64,000 bases of DNA from positions 62,001 through 126,000 of the forward strand of contig JAJRRO010000122.1 in the NCBI GenBank assembly GCA_024279425.1, read 5' to 3'. The notes below the pieces were generated by a model that worked only from the letters and a program-made list of their open reading frames with translations, had not been told where the DNA came from and ran no database searches. Position 1 is the first letter of the stretch. Each line of letters opens with the position of its first letter. The position numbers were made by a program, and so were the translations under genes. This document shows positions 8,308 through 17,106 of the stretch, piece after piece. The DNA is from Bacteroidota bacterium (GTDB lineage Bacteria; Bacteroidota; Bacteroidia; Flavobacteriales; Flavobacteriaceae).

Positions 8308-8574
8308 TTATTTTAAAACTTCATAAGGCCAAGTATAATGACTATGCAAAAATGGTTTACCACCTTCTTTGTTCGTTAGTTTTGCTTTAATTCTAAATTT
8401 AGTGCCTTCAGGGTAATCTGTAGATAAATCTTTTGAACATCTTACGTGCATATCCTGTGTATATTTTTGACCCGCAATAGGTCTTATATGTATATCACCA
8501 TGATATCCTTTATTTACTTTAGGCATATAACTTTCAACTATAACATAGCTATACTCATCTTTTTTCATTGTCAT
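8308..8574 (-). CDS. small hypothetical protein
   Basis: 88 residues (or 86 from the ATG at 8568). It is rich in beta-type residues and carries charged patches (RIKAKLTNKEGGKPF). There is no signal peptide, membrane segment or named motif. It lies between the PLD and CBS-HEPN genes on the same strand, with gaps of 63 and 117 bp. A small OB-like fold is possible but unproven. Coding status is supported by strand and spacing in the operon and a near full-length open frame. Confidence 0.5.
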   Translation of the reverse strand: MTMKKDEYSYVIVESYMPKVNKGYHGDIHIRPIAGQKYTQDMHVRCSKDLSTDYPEGTKFRIKAKLTNKEGGKPFLHSHYTWPYEVLK

Positions 8575-8637
8575 TACTTTTATAACTCTCCTTCAAAAGC
8601 TTTATCTAACAAACTGCTTTTTAAGGCTTTTAAATTT

Positions 8638-9459
8638 TTAATCTTTTGAATTGAATTTCTTCCATTCACGTTCAATCTCAAATTCATATACCTCATCACA
8701 ATTATCACATAAAGGTTCATTTATAGTGGTATTTGTTTCCATACCACATCTATGACAATATTTTTCATCATATTCCGGATTCTTGAATTTATTCCATTCA
8801 GAAAAGCACTTAGAACAGAAAGGTTGATTTGGATAAAACGCAATTTCAGTTGAAACACACCTAATGCAAAAACCATGTTTAACGTTGCAGTGGTCATGAA
8901 ATGATTTAAACACATTAATATTGACCTCCTCACCATTAATATGAACTTGTCTTGCATTATATTTGAGTATAAATGGTCGTTTAGGCATTATATTTTTTAT
9001 CCTTTCAATGTCTATATTACTATCTTGACTTAACAACATATCATTAAAAAGATAATCCAAACACTCAAAATACATATCATCATCTACTTCTCTTTCAATA
9101 TCGACACCTATCTCATAATTATGATTAGATGATTTTGTTAAATTCATCGAAGAGATTAACCCTATATCTTCATTTATATAAAACTTTGCGTGTAAATTTT
9201 TAACCGCCACGAATTCTACATTTGGAAGGGACTTTAGAAATTCTCTAGAACCATCAGAAATACCGGATTTATAATTAGACTTATCTGATTGTCTGTAAAC
9301 GATTATTTTTATGACATCAACCTTTAGATGATTAAATGCCTTTTTTACATCCTCATCTAAATCTATATATGGAGACACAATAAATAAAAATTTCTCAGCA
9401 TGCTTTATCGCAGATTCAATAGCGTGTCTTAAATCTCTATCGGTAATTAATTCTGCCAT
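8638..9459 (-). CDS. PLD-family nuclease-like protein with C-terminal zinc ribbons
   Basis: 273 residues. The N-terminal domain is phospholipase D-like with one HKD motif (His90, Lys92 in NLHAKFYINEDIGLISSMN). One motif implies an active dimer, as in bacterial Nuc-type endonucleases. The C-terminal third has two CxxC/CxxC zinc ribbons: Cys198/201 with Cys215/218, and Cys235/238 with Cys251/254. It starts 2 bp after the end of the GIY-YIG gene, so the two are tightly coupled. PLD nucleases occur in several defence systems (for example DrmC in DISARM), but the other DISARM genes are absent here. Confidence 0.8.
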   Translation of the reverse strand: MAELITDRDLRHAIESAIKHAEKFLFIVSPYIDLDEDVKKAFNHLKVDVIKIIVYRQSDKSNYKSGISDGSREFLKSLPNVEFVAVKNLHAKFYINEDIGLISSMNLTKSSNHNYEIGVDIEREVDDDMYFECLDYLFNDMLLSQDSNIDIERIKNIMPKRPFILKYNARQVHINGEEVNINVFKSFHDHCNVKHGFCIRCVSTEIAFYPNQPFCSKCFSEWNKFKNPEYDEKYCHRCGMETNTTINEPLCDNCDEVYEFEIEREWKKFNSKD

Positions 9460-9461
9460 TT

Positions 9462-10673
9462 TTAATATTTCTTTAATTCAGCTGATACGGGGTCATAAAA
9501 ATAATTACTAACAGTCCCGTCTTTAATTTTATTGACCATTTCATCAATAATGAAAATTGGAACTAAAAACCATTCTTGTGCTTTAACGGGCTTTCCAAAA
9601 CGATCCTTAATTTCAATATCTAGCTTTGCGCCAGCAAAGAATTTATGGATAATTTTCTCCAATTTTACACGATTAATATTAGCTAGCTTATATGTAGCTA
9701 TAACTTCTACATCAGCCATTAGAAAAGTAGGATCATTTTTTGCATTTGCAATACGCTTTTTCACATTTCCACCTGTTACACCTATTTTATGCACAACATC
9801 CTTACTTGACTTTACCAATGGATGATCAGAAAAAGAACGGAGGACATATATTGTACCGCTTTCCTGATCATCATCACTGTTCTCTCCTGAGAATAAAGGT
9901 CCCAGATCAGGATCAGATATGAATCGACTTGTTTCGTCCTTATACATTGCGCGAATAAGCGACCTCAATAAAATATTACTTTCGGTACCGTTCGCATAAA
10001 TAACTCGCAAACGAGCATCATCTTCACCATTTGGAGCTTTAAAGGAATCTCCTACATTGGCTATGTATGCAATTTGTCCGCCAATTATAACAAATCTCTC
10101 CTCTTTAATTGACGTTTTAGTAAATCCAGCGTCTTTTCTAAAGCGGACAGTAGTTCTATAATCAATATCAATATCTTTTTTTACTTCATCAAATAATGGC
10201 TTGAATTGTTCGAAATCTTCACATCGAATACGGTTGGCAATTTCTTCGGCTGCCTTCTTTTCTGCTCGAGATTTTACGTATTTTAAGTTTGTTATGGAAT
10301 TCTCATCATTTTTTTCTACTCCTAGTTGAGCTAGCAATTCATCATCATTTAAATCTTCAGAATCATCTACAGTTGGCATATAATTACCATCTATCAAATT
10401 TTGATAATCTAAGCTTCTTAAAAGATTTAAATGTCCCTTTAGTTTGAGGATTTGGTCAAATCTGATCGCCAATAATCGTTCAAAAATCTCCTTATCCTCA
10501 CCGTGTTTTGGTAAACGGCTATTTTCATCCACAAACTTTTGAATTTCTTCAAAACCAGCAATAATACGCTCCTCGAGTTTAGTGTACGTAATAACCTTCT
10601 TTGCTTGAACTTCAATACCTAGTTCAGCTAAAAGCTCATTGTCTTGATCAGTTAGTTTATTTTCTTTAGCCAT
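9462..10673 (-). CDS. GIY-YIG nuclease (T5orf172-like)
   Basis: 403 residues. Residues 1-250 are a helical, charged region of unknown fold. The last third (about 270-370) is a GIY-YIG-type domain of the T5orf172 kind: the strand TIYVLRSF, then VVHKIGVTGGNVKKRI, and further on a conserved Glu in KLEKIIHKFF. It overlaps the helicase gene by 8 bp, indicating translational coupling. GIY-YIG enzymes cut DNA. Here it could provide the nuclease for the MmeI-like methyltransferase and helicase, an inference from operon order. Confidence 0.8.
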   Translation of the reverse strand: MAKENKLTDQDNELLAELGIEVQAKKVITYTKLEERIIAGFEEIQKFVDENSRLPKHGEDKEIFERLLAIRFDQILKLKGHLNLLRSLDYQNLIDGNYMPTVDDSEDLNDDELLAQLGVEKNDENSITNLKYVKSRAEKKAAEEIANRIRCEDFEQFKPLFDEVKKDIDIDYRTTVRFRKDAGFTKTSIKEERFVIIGGQIAYIANVGDSFKAPNGEDDARLRVIYANGTESNILLRSLIRAMYKDETSRFISDPDLGPLFSGENSDDDQESGTIYVLRSFSDHPLVKSSKDVVHKIGVTGGNVKKRIANAKNDPTFLMADVEVIATYKLANINRVKLEKIIHKFFAGAKLDIEIKDRFGKPVKAQEWFLVPIFIIDEMVNKIKDGTVSNYFYDPVSAELKKY

Positions 10674-12720
10674 TCTTTTCTTCAGATTTCATTCGCGTAA
10701 GAAATGCAATACCCTGAGCCATTCTTTGTTCCCAAGGATCGGCAGCCTTAATATCTGGTAATCTACCTCTTTCATTTTTAAATTTTAAAGCCCGCTTAGC
10801 CAGTTCTCGAGCCTCATCCAAGGATAAATTTGGTTTCCTGCCTGAAATAACTTCTGCCATAGCTTTTAAGCTATTTTCTGTCATAGCCTTAGATAAAATA
10901 TTATATGCTTCATTAAATGGATTTATACTATCAATCCAATCTACATCCAGATCCCTCACATCCATAGTAAATTTCCTAATACCATCAATTAAAGAAGTAT
11001 TCGCCCGGTTATTTAGTTCATCATCATTATTAAGCGCTTCCTTACCCTTTTGGGTTAGATTCAAGGCTGCAACGGCGTGCTGTCTAATTGCCTCTAGATC
11101 GTTATCATCAATTTCTGGGTATTTCTCTTTTATTATCTTCCCCATTCTTATTTGCGTGAGCTCTTGCGGGACTAATTCTTCATCAAATAATCCACGCCCG
11201 ATCGCTTCCTTATCTTGCGCAAAAGCTACGATAACTTCATTTAAATCTTCTTTACAGATACGCTGAGCACTTTCACTTTTAGGCATTGACAGCCCCTTTA
11301 TTTCAACTTCATACTGCCCTGACTCCTCATTGAAACCAACGTTTTCTTTATCAAAATCATAGCCGCCTTCTCCATAATCGACACCTTCTATGGGTTTACT
11401 TTGTGCGTTCTTTGGTGTAAAGTTAAATCTAGGTGCCAGTACCTGTTCCATTAGTAAACTAGCGGAAATAGCTTTCAACGTATCATTTACAGCATCAGTC
11501 ACAGCCTCCTCAGAAGCATCAACTTCTGCTATTAAATTCGTAAATCTCGCCTGTATTTTATTAGGCGCATCGCGAGTTGCACGTCCTATTATTTGAACAA
11601 TTTCTGTAAGACTGGAACGATACCCAATGGTAAGTGCGTGTTCACACCAAATCCAATCAAATCCTTCTTTTGCCATTCCAAGGGCAATTATAATATCGAC
11701 GTGGTTTCTGTCAGTTTTAATCTCTGGCATTCTGAGCGCCATCTGTACTTGTGGACGCTTTGATGAATCATCATCAACCAAATTGGCAATTTTGATCACC
11801 CTTCCTTCGGAAGTTTTAACCAAATCAAAACCGGTATTTGGATCTATGCCTTGCCAATCGCCTAATTTATCAATTATATGGTCTGCATCTTTAAGCTTAC
11901 CCAAACCAGTACTCTCACGAGAATTGACATTCGGTATATGAATAATTGTTTTTTCATTTGGATTGAGAACACTTAAAATCTCATCAGTGTAAGCATCATT
12001 GTAAAAATAATAACCAATATTGAGCGTTTTTAGATATTCATAGCCATTAAGCTGCTCATAGTAAGTATACGTAATCGAATCAAATTTAGCCTCATCATCT
12101 GGCATCAAAACTGGGTTTGCATCGCCGCGAAAATAAGAACCCGTCATTGCAACTATATGAGTCTTATCCCGTGCAATTAATTCTTTAAGGTGCATCCCTA
12201 AAACGTTATCATTATCAGTACTTACGTGATGAAACTCGTCAATCGCAATAAGTTTATTGTCAAAAGCATCCACACCAAAACGCTCAACAGCAAATCGGAA
12301 TGTAGCGTGGGTACAGACAAGCACTTTGGCCTCACAATCTAAAAAAGACTTTACAGATTTTACTTTACTTCCGTCTTCTCCTGGTGAATTACATAGATTC
12401 CATTTAGGCTCTACAAACCAATCATAATGAAATCCAAATTTTGTAAGTGGTTCATCTGCAAAACTCGAACCAATAGACTTTTCTGGTACTGCTATAATGG
12501 CTTGTTTTATCCCTTGATTGTTAAGTTTATCTAATGCAATAAACATTAATGCGCGGCTTTTACCAGAAGCTGGGGGAGATTTTATTAAAAGGTATTGCTC
12601 TCCTCTTTTTTCGTAAGCACGCTCTTGCATTTCACGCATACCCAGCTCGTTAGATTTTACTGAGTTACCCGTATTATTATAATTTACAGTAACAGATGGT
12701 ATTGATTTGTTTTTTGTCAT
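10666..12720 (-). CDS. DEAD/DEAH-like superfamily 2 helicase
   Basis: 684 residues. Motif I is SPPASGKSRA (Lys54), a TH(A)T-like motif lies near 137-140, and motif II is DEFH at 161-164. A helicase C domain contains GFDWIWCEHAL and motif VI QIIGRATR. The C-terminal ~250 residues are helical without a named domain. It resembles the translocase/helicase subunits of restriction-type systems. It lies 8 bp after the methyltransferase gene and overlaps the GIY-YIG gene, so methylation, translocation and cleavage are probably one machine. That functional link is inferred. Confidence 0.85.
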   Translation of the reverse strand: MTKNKSIPSVTVNYNNTGNSVKSNELGMREMQERAYEKRGEQYLLIKSPPASGKSRALMFIALDKLNNQGIKQAIIAVPEKSIGSSFADEPLTKFGFHYDWFVEPKWNLCNSPGEDGSKVKSVKSFLDCEAKVLVCTHATFRFAVERFGVDAFDNKLIAIDEFHHVSTDNDNVLGMHLKELIARDKTHIVAMTGSYFRGDANPVLMPDDEAKFDSITYTYYEQLNGYEYLKTLNIGYYFYNDAYTDEILSVLNPNEKTIIHIPNVNSRESTGLGKLKDADHIIDKLGDWQGIDPNTGFDLVKTSEGRVIKIANLVDDDSSKRPQVQMALRMPEIKTDRNHVDIIIALGMAKEGFDWIWCEHALTIGYRSSLTEIVQIIGRATRDAPNKIQARFTNLIAEVDASEEAVTDAVNDTLKAISASLLMEQVLAPRFNFTPKNAQSKPIEGVDYGEGGYDFDKENVGFNEESGQYEVEIKGLSMPKSESAQRICKEDLNEVIVAFAQDKEAIGRGLFDEELVPQELTQIRMGKIIKEKYPEIDDNDLEAIRQHAVAALNLTQKGKEALNNDDELNNRANTSLIDGIRKFTMDVRDLDVDWIDSINPFNEAYNILSKAMTENSLKAMAEVISGRKPNLSLDEARELAKRALKFKNERGRLPDIKAADPWEQRMAQGIAFLTRMKSEEKNG

Positions 12721-12728
12721 ACTTAGTT

Positions 12729-15446
12729 CTAATTATCAGTCATTTGGGTATAAAGTTCAAATAGTTTTTCCAGACGTTCGGTATCGTTCTTAAAACGTCG
12801 ACCTATATAGATACGTTCCAATACTTCATCATTTCGCTCATGAGCTTGACGTAAATCTTTTGGCATTTTTTCTGGATCATATAAATCTGCTATGGTAGCA
12901 GGAAAATGTCTTTCTCGAGCTATGAGAATTTCATACGCACAGTTTTTTAAATCTTCTTTATTTTTTTTCGTAAAGGAGGGGACAGGAAATGTATTATAAC
13001 AAATTATGGCAGAGTAGCGAAAATCACCTTTAAGTTTTCCACTCACAGTATGTGCCCAAGCTAAATGCAACTTTGATCCTACTACAGAAAATAACCAAAG
13101 TGGAGCGTTAAAAATAGATTGAGCAGAGTCTGAGATGATATATTTAGATTGTAAAAACCCTATAGGCAAGTAGTCGCGTCTAATAGATGAAACTCTTGGA
13201 ACTAGTATTTGGTTTCCCGTGCTTTCATTAGTCATATAAAACCGAAAAGGAACGTGGGCGTAATTTTTTGCAATTTTACCTCCAGATTCTCTAGTCTTCT
13301 TTACTAAATCAAATCTTTCTTTAAAAAATATTTTAGCATTTTTATTTAAAAGGCTCTCATTAGGAATCCATATACAATAGCGAAATTCGCCTCGGATAAA
13401 TTCTTTTGAACCTGTGAGCGGTCTTATATTTAACTCTAAATCAGGAGATAAATCAACATACTCTTGTTTTTCAGCTTTAGAAATAATTAAATTTCCACCA
13501 TCATATGCAACATTACCCGTTCTTACTGATGGTATGTTACTTATAGGGTTTTGACGACGATCCACGAATATATTTGGAGCATCGGTTATGTAACCATTTA
13601 TATTCGAAACTCTCTTTCTAAAACCTTGTTTGTAATATATAAATTTATCTCTTTTTTGTTTCGATAGACCAATTATTACACAAAATACACCTGCGTTGTT
13701 CGCAGCATTATTTTTCCAAATAAAAGTCTCGTGGCCAAAGAATATTTCTACTCCTAATTCAAAAATAGGACGCCAGATTATAGGAACTTGTACTCCCTGA
13801 ACAATTGAATTAGTGCTAACAAATGCACCAGCATCAAAATAATCTAGGCATTTAGCTGCTTTATAAAACCAACCAGATACATAGTCGAAATATTTGTGAT
13901 CATTAGTGAAATTGAGCGCTTTTTTAAGATCACTTTTTTGCTCGGCAGTTTGCGTATTAAAACCTGAAAATGGAGGATTTCCGCACATATAAGTTTCACC
14001 TCCTTCATTCTCAAAATCAATTTCTACCTGGTCTAGAGGAGTACTGAATAGATCATCTCCGTAAAGCTTTACACTAGTACCTGTCGGCGGACATACGGAT
14101 AGCCAGTCAATTCTTAGCGCATTCCCTTTAGTAATCCAATTTTCAGCATCTAGTGGTAAAAATTCAGCTAATGCTAACTGTTGACCTCTATGTATAATAT
14201 CACTTTGGTATTCAGCAATGATAAGCGCTAGTCTTGCAATCTCGGCTGAGAAATCACGTAATTCAATCCCTCTAAAGTTCGTCAATGGAATTTCACTAAA
14301 TCTATTTTTTTCACCGCGGCGTTTGTTTAATTCATTTTCTATCTCCCGCATTTGCTTATATGCAATCACTAAAAAATTTCCAGAGCCACAAGCGGGATCA
14401 AATATTCTTATTTTAGAGATGCGTTTGCGTAAGTTCAAAAGCTTTCTAGCATTTTCGCCAGCGTCTTCTAACTGCTTTCTGATATCATTAAGAAAAAGTG
14501 GATTTAGCACTTTCAAAATGTTAGGAACAGATGTGTAATGCATTCCGAGCATTCCGCGTTCGTCATCGTCTGCTACCGCCTGAATCATCGATCCAAAAAT
14601 ATCAGGATTGATTTTTTTCCAATCCAGATTTCCTACGTGGATTAAATAAGAACGGGCTATTTTTGTAAATTTAGGTACTTCGGTTGAACCAGAAAATAAT
14701 TCTCCATTTACATAAGGGAATTTACTAGCCCAACTTTTAATTCCTTTTTCTTGCCGCTTATTAAGCTTAGTGTCCATCGCACGAAATATCTCGCTAATTA
14801 TCTCGTGGGTGTCTGACGTGTTTCCGGTACTCATTTGTTGCACCGTTGAAGTGAAAAGTCCGTCATCTTTAAAGATGTCAGTATCCTCCGCAAAGAAGCA
14901 AAAAATAAGACGTGCTAGAAAATGGTTCATATCAGGTCGGCGCTGTGCGCTCGCCCAATCAGGATTATGACGTAGTAATTCTATATATAACTTATTTAAG
15001 CGACCAGTAGCTTTAATGTCAAATGCGCTTTCACATATTTGCTTAACGTTACTTATGCCTGCCAATGACAAAAAGAAAGTAAAATGTTCGTGAAAATCAA
15101 TGTATTCTGATACTACTGTTTCTCCACTAAGAATATTTTCAGCTTGAAATTCTTTACCGTCTGTAGCGAGGATGAATTGTGCTTTGGCTTTGACGGTGGC
15201 TTTGCTTTTGCGAAGAGACGTTAGACCATTTGAAACTGCCCCTTCTTTACAAACTGCTATATGAATATTATTGCGCTGTAAAACTCCACCATCAATATCT
15301 GATTTGTTAGAGTTTCCAGTACGTAACCGTTTAATTGTCGTCGGCTTATTACCAAAAGCTTCAAGAAACGAATAGGAAAATCCCTCTGAATCAAAAGGTT
15401 GACCAGCTAGTTCCGATACTGCTTCTTCTATCTCTACTGCGTTCAT
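12729..15446 (-). CDS. MmeI-like N6-adenine DNA methyltransferase
   Basis: 905 residues with the organisation of MmeI-like proteins. An N-terminal domain (1-150) is followed by a helical spacer, then a gamma-type MTase domain with SAM motif I FDPACGSGNFL at 349-359 and catalytic motif IV NPPF at 490-493. A target-recognition region and a C-terminal helical domain complete it. The D-x9-ExK nuclease motif of MmeI is not evident in the N-terminal 100 residues, so this protein may only methylate. It overlaps the AbiEii-like gene by 4 bp and precedes the helicase, so it is embedded in a six-gene operon. Confidence 0.88.
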   Translation of the reverse strand: MNAVEIEEAVSELAGQPFDSEGFSYSFLEAFGNKPTTIKRLRTGNSNKSDIDGGVLQRNNIHIAVCKEGAVSNGLTSLRKSKATVKAKAQFILATDGKEFQAENILSGETVVSEYIDFHEHFTFFLSLAGISNVKQICESAFDIKATGRLNKLYIELLRHNPDWASAQRRPDMNHFLARLIFCFFAEDTDIFKDDGLFTSTVQQMSTGNTSDTHEIISEIFRAMDTKLNKRQEKGIKSWASKFPYVNGELFSGSTEVPKFTKIARSYLIHVGNLDWKKINPDIFGSMIQAVADDDERGMLGMHYTSVPNILKVLNPLFLNDIRKQLEDAGENARKLLNLRKRISKIRIFDPACGSGNFLVIAYKQMREIENELNKRRGEKNRFSEIPLTNFRGIELRDFSAEIARLALIIAEYQSDIIHRGQQLALAEFLPLDAENWITKGNALRIDWLSVCPPTGTSVKLYGDDLFSTPLDQVEIDFENEGGETYMCGNPPFSGFNTQTAEQKSDLKKALNFTNDHKYFDYVSGWFYKAAKCLDYFDAGAFVSTNSIVQGVQVPIIWRPIFELGVEIFFGHETFIWKNNAANNAGVFCVIIGLSKQKRDKFIYYKQGFRKRVSNINGYITDAPNIFVDRRQNPISNIPSVRTGNVAYDGGNLIISKAEKQEYVDLSPDLELNIRPLTGSKEFIRGEFRYCIWIPNESLLNKNAKIFFKERFDLVKKTRESGGKIAKNYAHVPFRFYMTNESTGNQILVPRVSSIRRDYLPIGFLQSKYIISDSAQSIFNAPLWLFSVVGSKLHLAWAHTVSGKLKGDFRYSAIICYNTFPVPSFTKKNKEDLKNCAYEILIARERHFPATIADLYDPEKMPKDLRQAHERNDEVLERIYIGRRFKNDTERLEKLFELYTQMTDN

Positions 15447-16246
15447 TTATTATTCCTTACTATACTGGTTATTAAGTTGGTTTTCAACCACACAAAAGCG
15501 GCTTCTTGGTTATATTCAATTTCTGGTCGCAATAGGGCTTCCATATCTCCCGTAAAATTGGGGTCATTTTCCTTTTCCTCAATGTTCATTAAGAACTCTT
15601 TTTGACTCGGGGGTTTGCCCACCGAGAACGCCATGTATTCTTTAAAGCATTTAAGAATAAGGTCATGGTCCAACTCCAAATGCAATCTTGAATAGTCTAA
15701 ATCGAATAAATCGCGCCCTTTACTGCGTTGATATAATGCCCTAAGCTTTGTACCTAAAAGCTCATTAATACTATAGGTTCTTATATTGGCTGCCCCAGAA
15801 AACCAATCGCTTTTTACTTCAAAAGGAAATTCTACCCAGGGCAATACATTAAAATGCTCTTTACAGTTAATTTCTAATTTAAGACGTAAGCGTATGTCTT
15901 CATATTCTGAAGTAAAACGGTATAATGCTTTTGCACCATGCCCCTTTACCTGAGTTCGTCTTTCCTCTTCAAAAAAAGTAACGACTTCACCAATACGTTT
16001 CATTATAGGTTTAATTGGTCCGGGCTTAATTTGGACCAAATCGATATCTTCAGAATATCGAGGTGCAGGATTTAGATACAGTTTGTGCAATGCTGTACCT
16101 CCACGAAAAGCCAAGTTCTCTCTTAGAAAATCATCCGAAAATAATTCTACCAAGGTTCTACTAATAACCAAATCTTGCTCTACTTGCGAGAATGATTTCC
16201 ATGGTGCGTGTTCTTGCCATTTGGCAATATCTGGTCTTGGTATCAT
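15443..16246 (-). CDS. abiEii: AbiEii-type nucleotidyltransferase toxin
   Basis: 267 residues, AbiEii/DUF1814 family. The GGTALHK motif (Gly49-Lys55) is followed by RYSEDIDL with Ser65, Asp67 and Asp69, the metal-binding pair of the nucleotidyltransferase fold. A later KLRALYQRSKGRDLFDLDY motif is also typical. AbiEii acts as a toxin counteracted by AbiEi in type IV toxin-antitoxin/abortive infection modules. It overlaps both neighbours by 4 bp (AbiEi upstream, methyltransferase downstream), so it is transcribed with the restriction-like genes and not as a stand-alone pair. Confidence 0.92.
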   Translation of the reverse strand: MIPRPDIAKWQEHAPWKSFSQVEQDLVISRTLVELFSDDFLRENLAFRGGTALHKLYLNPAPRYSEDIDLVQIKPGPIKPIMKRIGEVVTFFEEERRTQVKGHGAKALYRFTSEYEDIRLRLKLEINCKEHFNVLPWVEFPFEVKSDWFSGAANIRTYSINELLGTKLRALYQRSKGRDLFDLDYSRLHLELDHDLILKCFKEYMAFSVGKPPSQKEFLMNIEEKENDPNFTGDMEALLRPEIEYNQEAAFVWLKTNLITSIVRNNK

Positions 16247-17034
16247 ATATCGCTTTCTAGTTTTATGTTTACATCAACTTTCCATCTATTATCCACAGAA
16301 CCTGCTTTTTGTTTTGATTTTGGACTTAACAACACAGGATAATATTTTACTGATTTAAAATATTCATATAAAATTTCTACTAAACTACTCTCAGCTTGTA
16401 ATTCTTCTAATAAATAGCCTAGTCTTTGCAACGTACTCTTATTTGAATACCAAGTGAGTAATTCTTCCAAATCTGAACTATTCATTTCCTCGATTAATTC
16501 TTCAATAACTGGTAGCATTCTGTTCAATCCCCCCAATTTGTTTTGATAATGTATAAGGTCTACAGCAGTTAAAATGGGGTCAGAAATTTTGAACGTTCCG
16601 GCATCAGCCTTTTTGACAAGTATATTTTTTTCGGGCCAAGTAGCAGTTGTAAAAAAGCGTAAATCTATAGCCCCTTTACTTATATCTAATAGGGTAGGTT
16701 TTGTGGTAATGATATAATCACGCTGAATTTGTTGATGGCTTGCACCATGTAATTTAGCTACTGAATATAATCCAATATAATATGTCCTGTCTAAACTCTT
16801 AAATAGATTTTCACTGTATAGTTGTATAGGCAGCTTACCCTGCTTTGAGTATCTGGGAGGGATGATTAGATAAAATCCTCTTCTAAGTGGGACTATGTCT
16901 CCCTTTTTTGTTAAGTAGGATAAATCAGTCGTTAGGGCTTCTTTTTCTTTATGGGTGACTGCTTGGAGTTCATCTGTAGAAAAAGAGTACTCCTCTAACG
17001 AAAGTCTTTGTTTTATGTAATCAGCGAGATACAC
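16243..17034 (-). CDS. abiEi: AbiEi-type antitoxin / transcriptional regulator
   Basis: 263 residues. An N-terminal winged helix (about 10-58: FSTDELQAVTHKEKEALTTD..., then KGDIVPLRRGFYLIIP) is followed by the AbiEi antitoxin domain (YYIGLYSVAKLHGASHQQ..., and TAVDLIHYQNKLGGLNR). AbiEi proteins neutralise AbiEii and usually repress their own promoter. The gene is first in the long minus-strand operon and diverges from the gene at 17107. It could therefore control expression of the whole methyltransferase-helicase-nuclease set, which is an inference. The stop overlaps the AbiEii start by 4 bp. Confidence 0.9.
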   Translation of the reverse strand: MYLADYIKQRLSLEEYSFSTDELQAVTHKEKEALTTDLSYLTKKGDIVPLRRGFYLIIPPRYSKQGKLPIQLYSENLFKSLDRTYYIGLYSVAKLHGASHQQIQRDYIITTKPTLLDISKGAIDLRFFTTATWPEKNILVKKADAGTFKISDPILTAVDLIHYQNKLGGLNRMLPVIEELIEEMNSSDLEELLTWYSNKSTLQRLGYLLEELQAESSLVEILYEYFKSVKYYPVLLSPKSKQKAGSVDNRWKVDVNIKLESDI

Positions 17035-17106
17035 TTATAGTAATTTTCCGAGAAAGTTAGCAATAAATACTAATTATCTCGCATTTTTACTAAGATAATT
17101 TTAAAA
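17035..17106. promoter_or_regulatory. divergent intergenic region of the defence operon
   Basis: This 72-bp gap separates the divergent AbiEi gene and the gene at 17107. It is AT-rich and contains the complementary pieces TAATTATCT and AAGATAATT. It must hold promoters for both directions and probably the AbiEi operator. I cannot place promoter boxes with confidence. Confidence 0.45.

Noticed and set aside
9532-9922. Plus-strand ORFs opposite the GIY-YIG gene
   Set aside because: They lie wholly within a well-supported minus-strand gene and have no protein-like pattern; shadow frames.
7372-17034. DISARM or BREX system
   Set aside because: A PLD protein, helicase and methyltransferase are present, but there is no DUF1998 protein, PglZ, BrxL or BrxC-like gene, and the methyltransferase is of the MmeI type.
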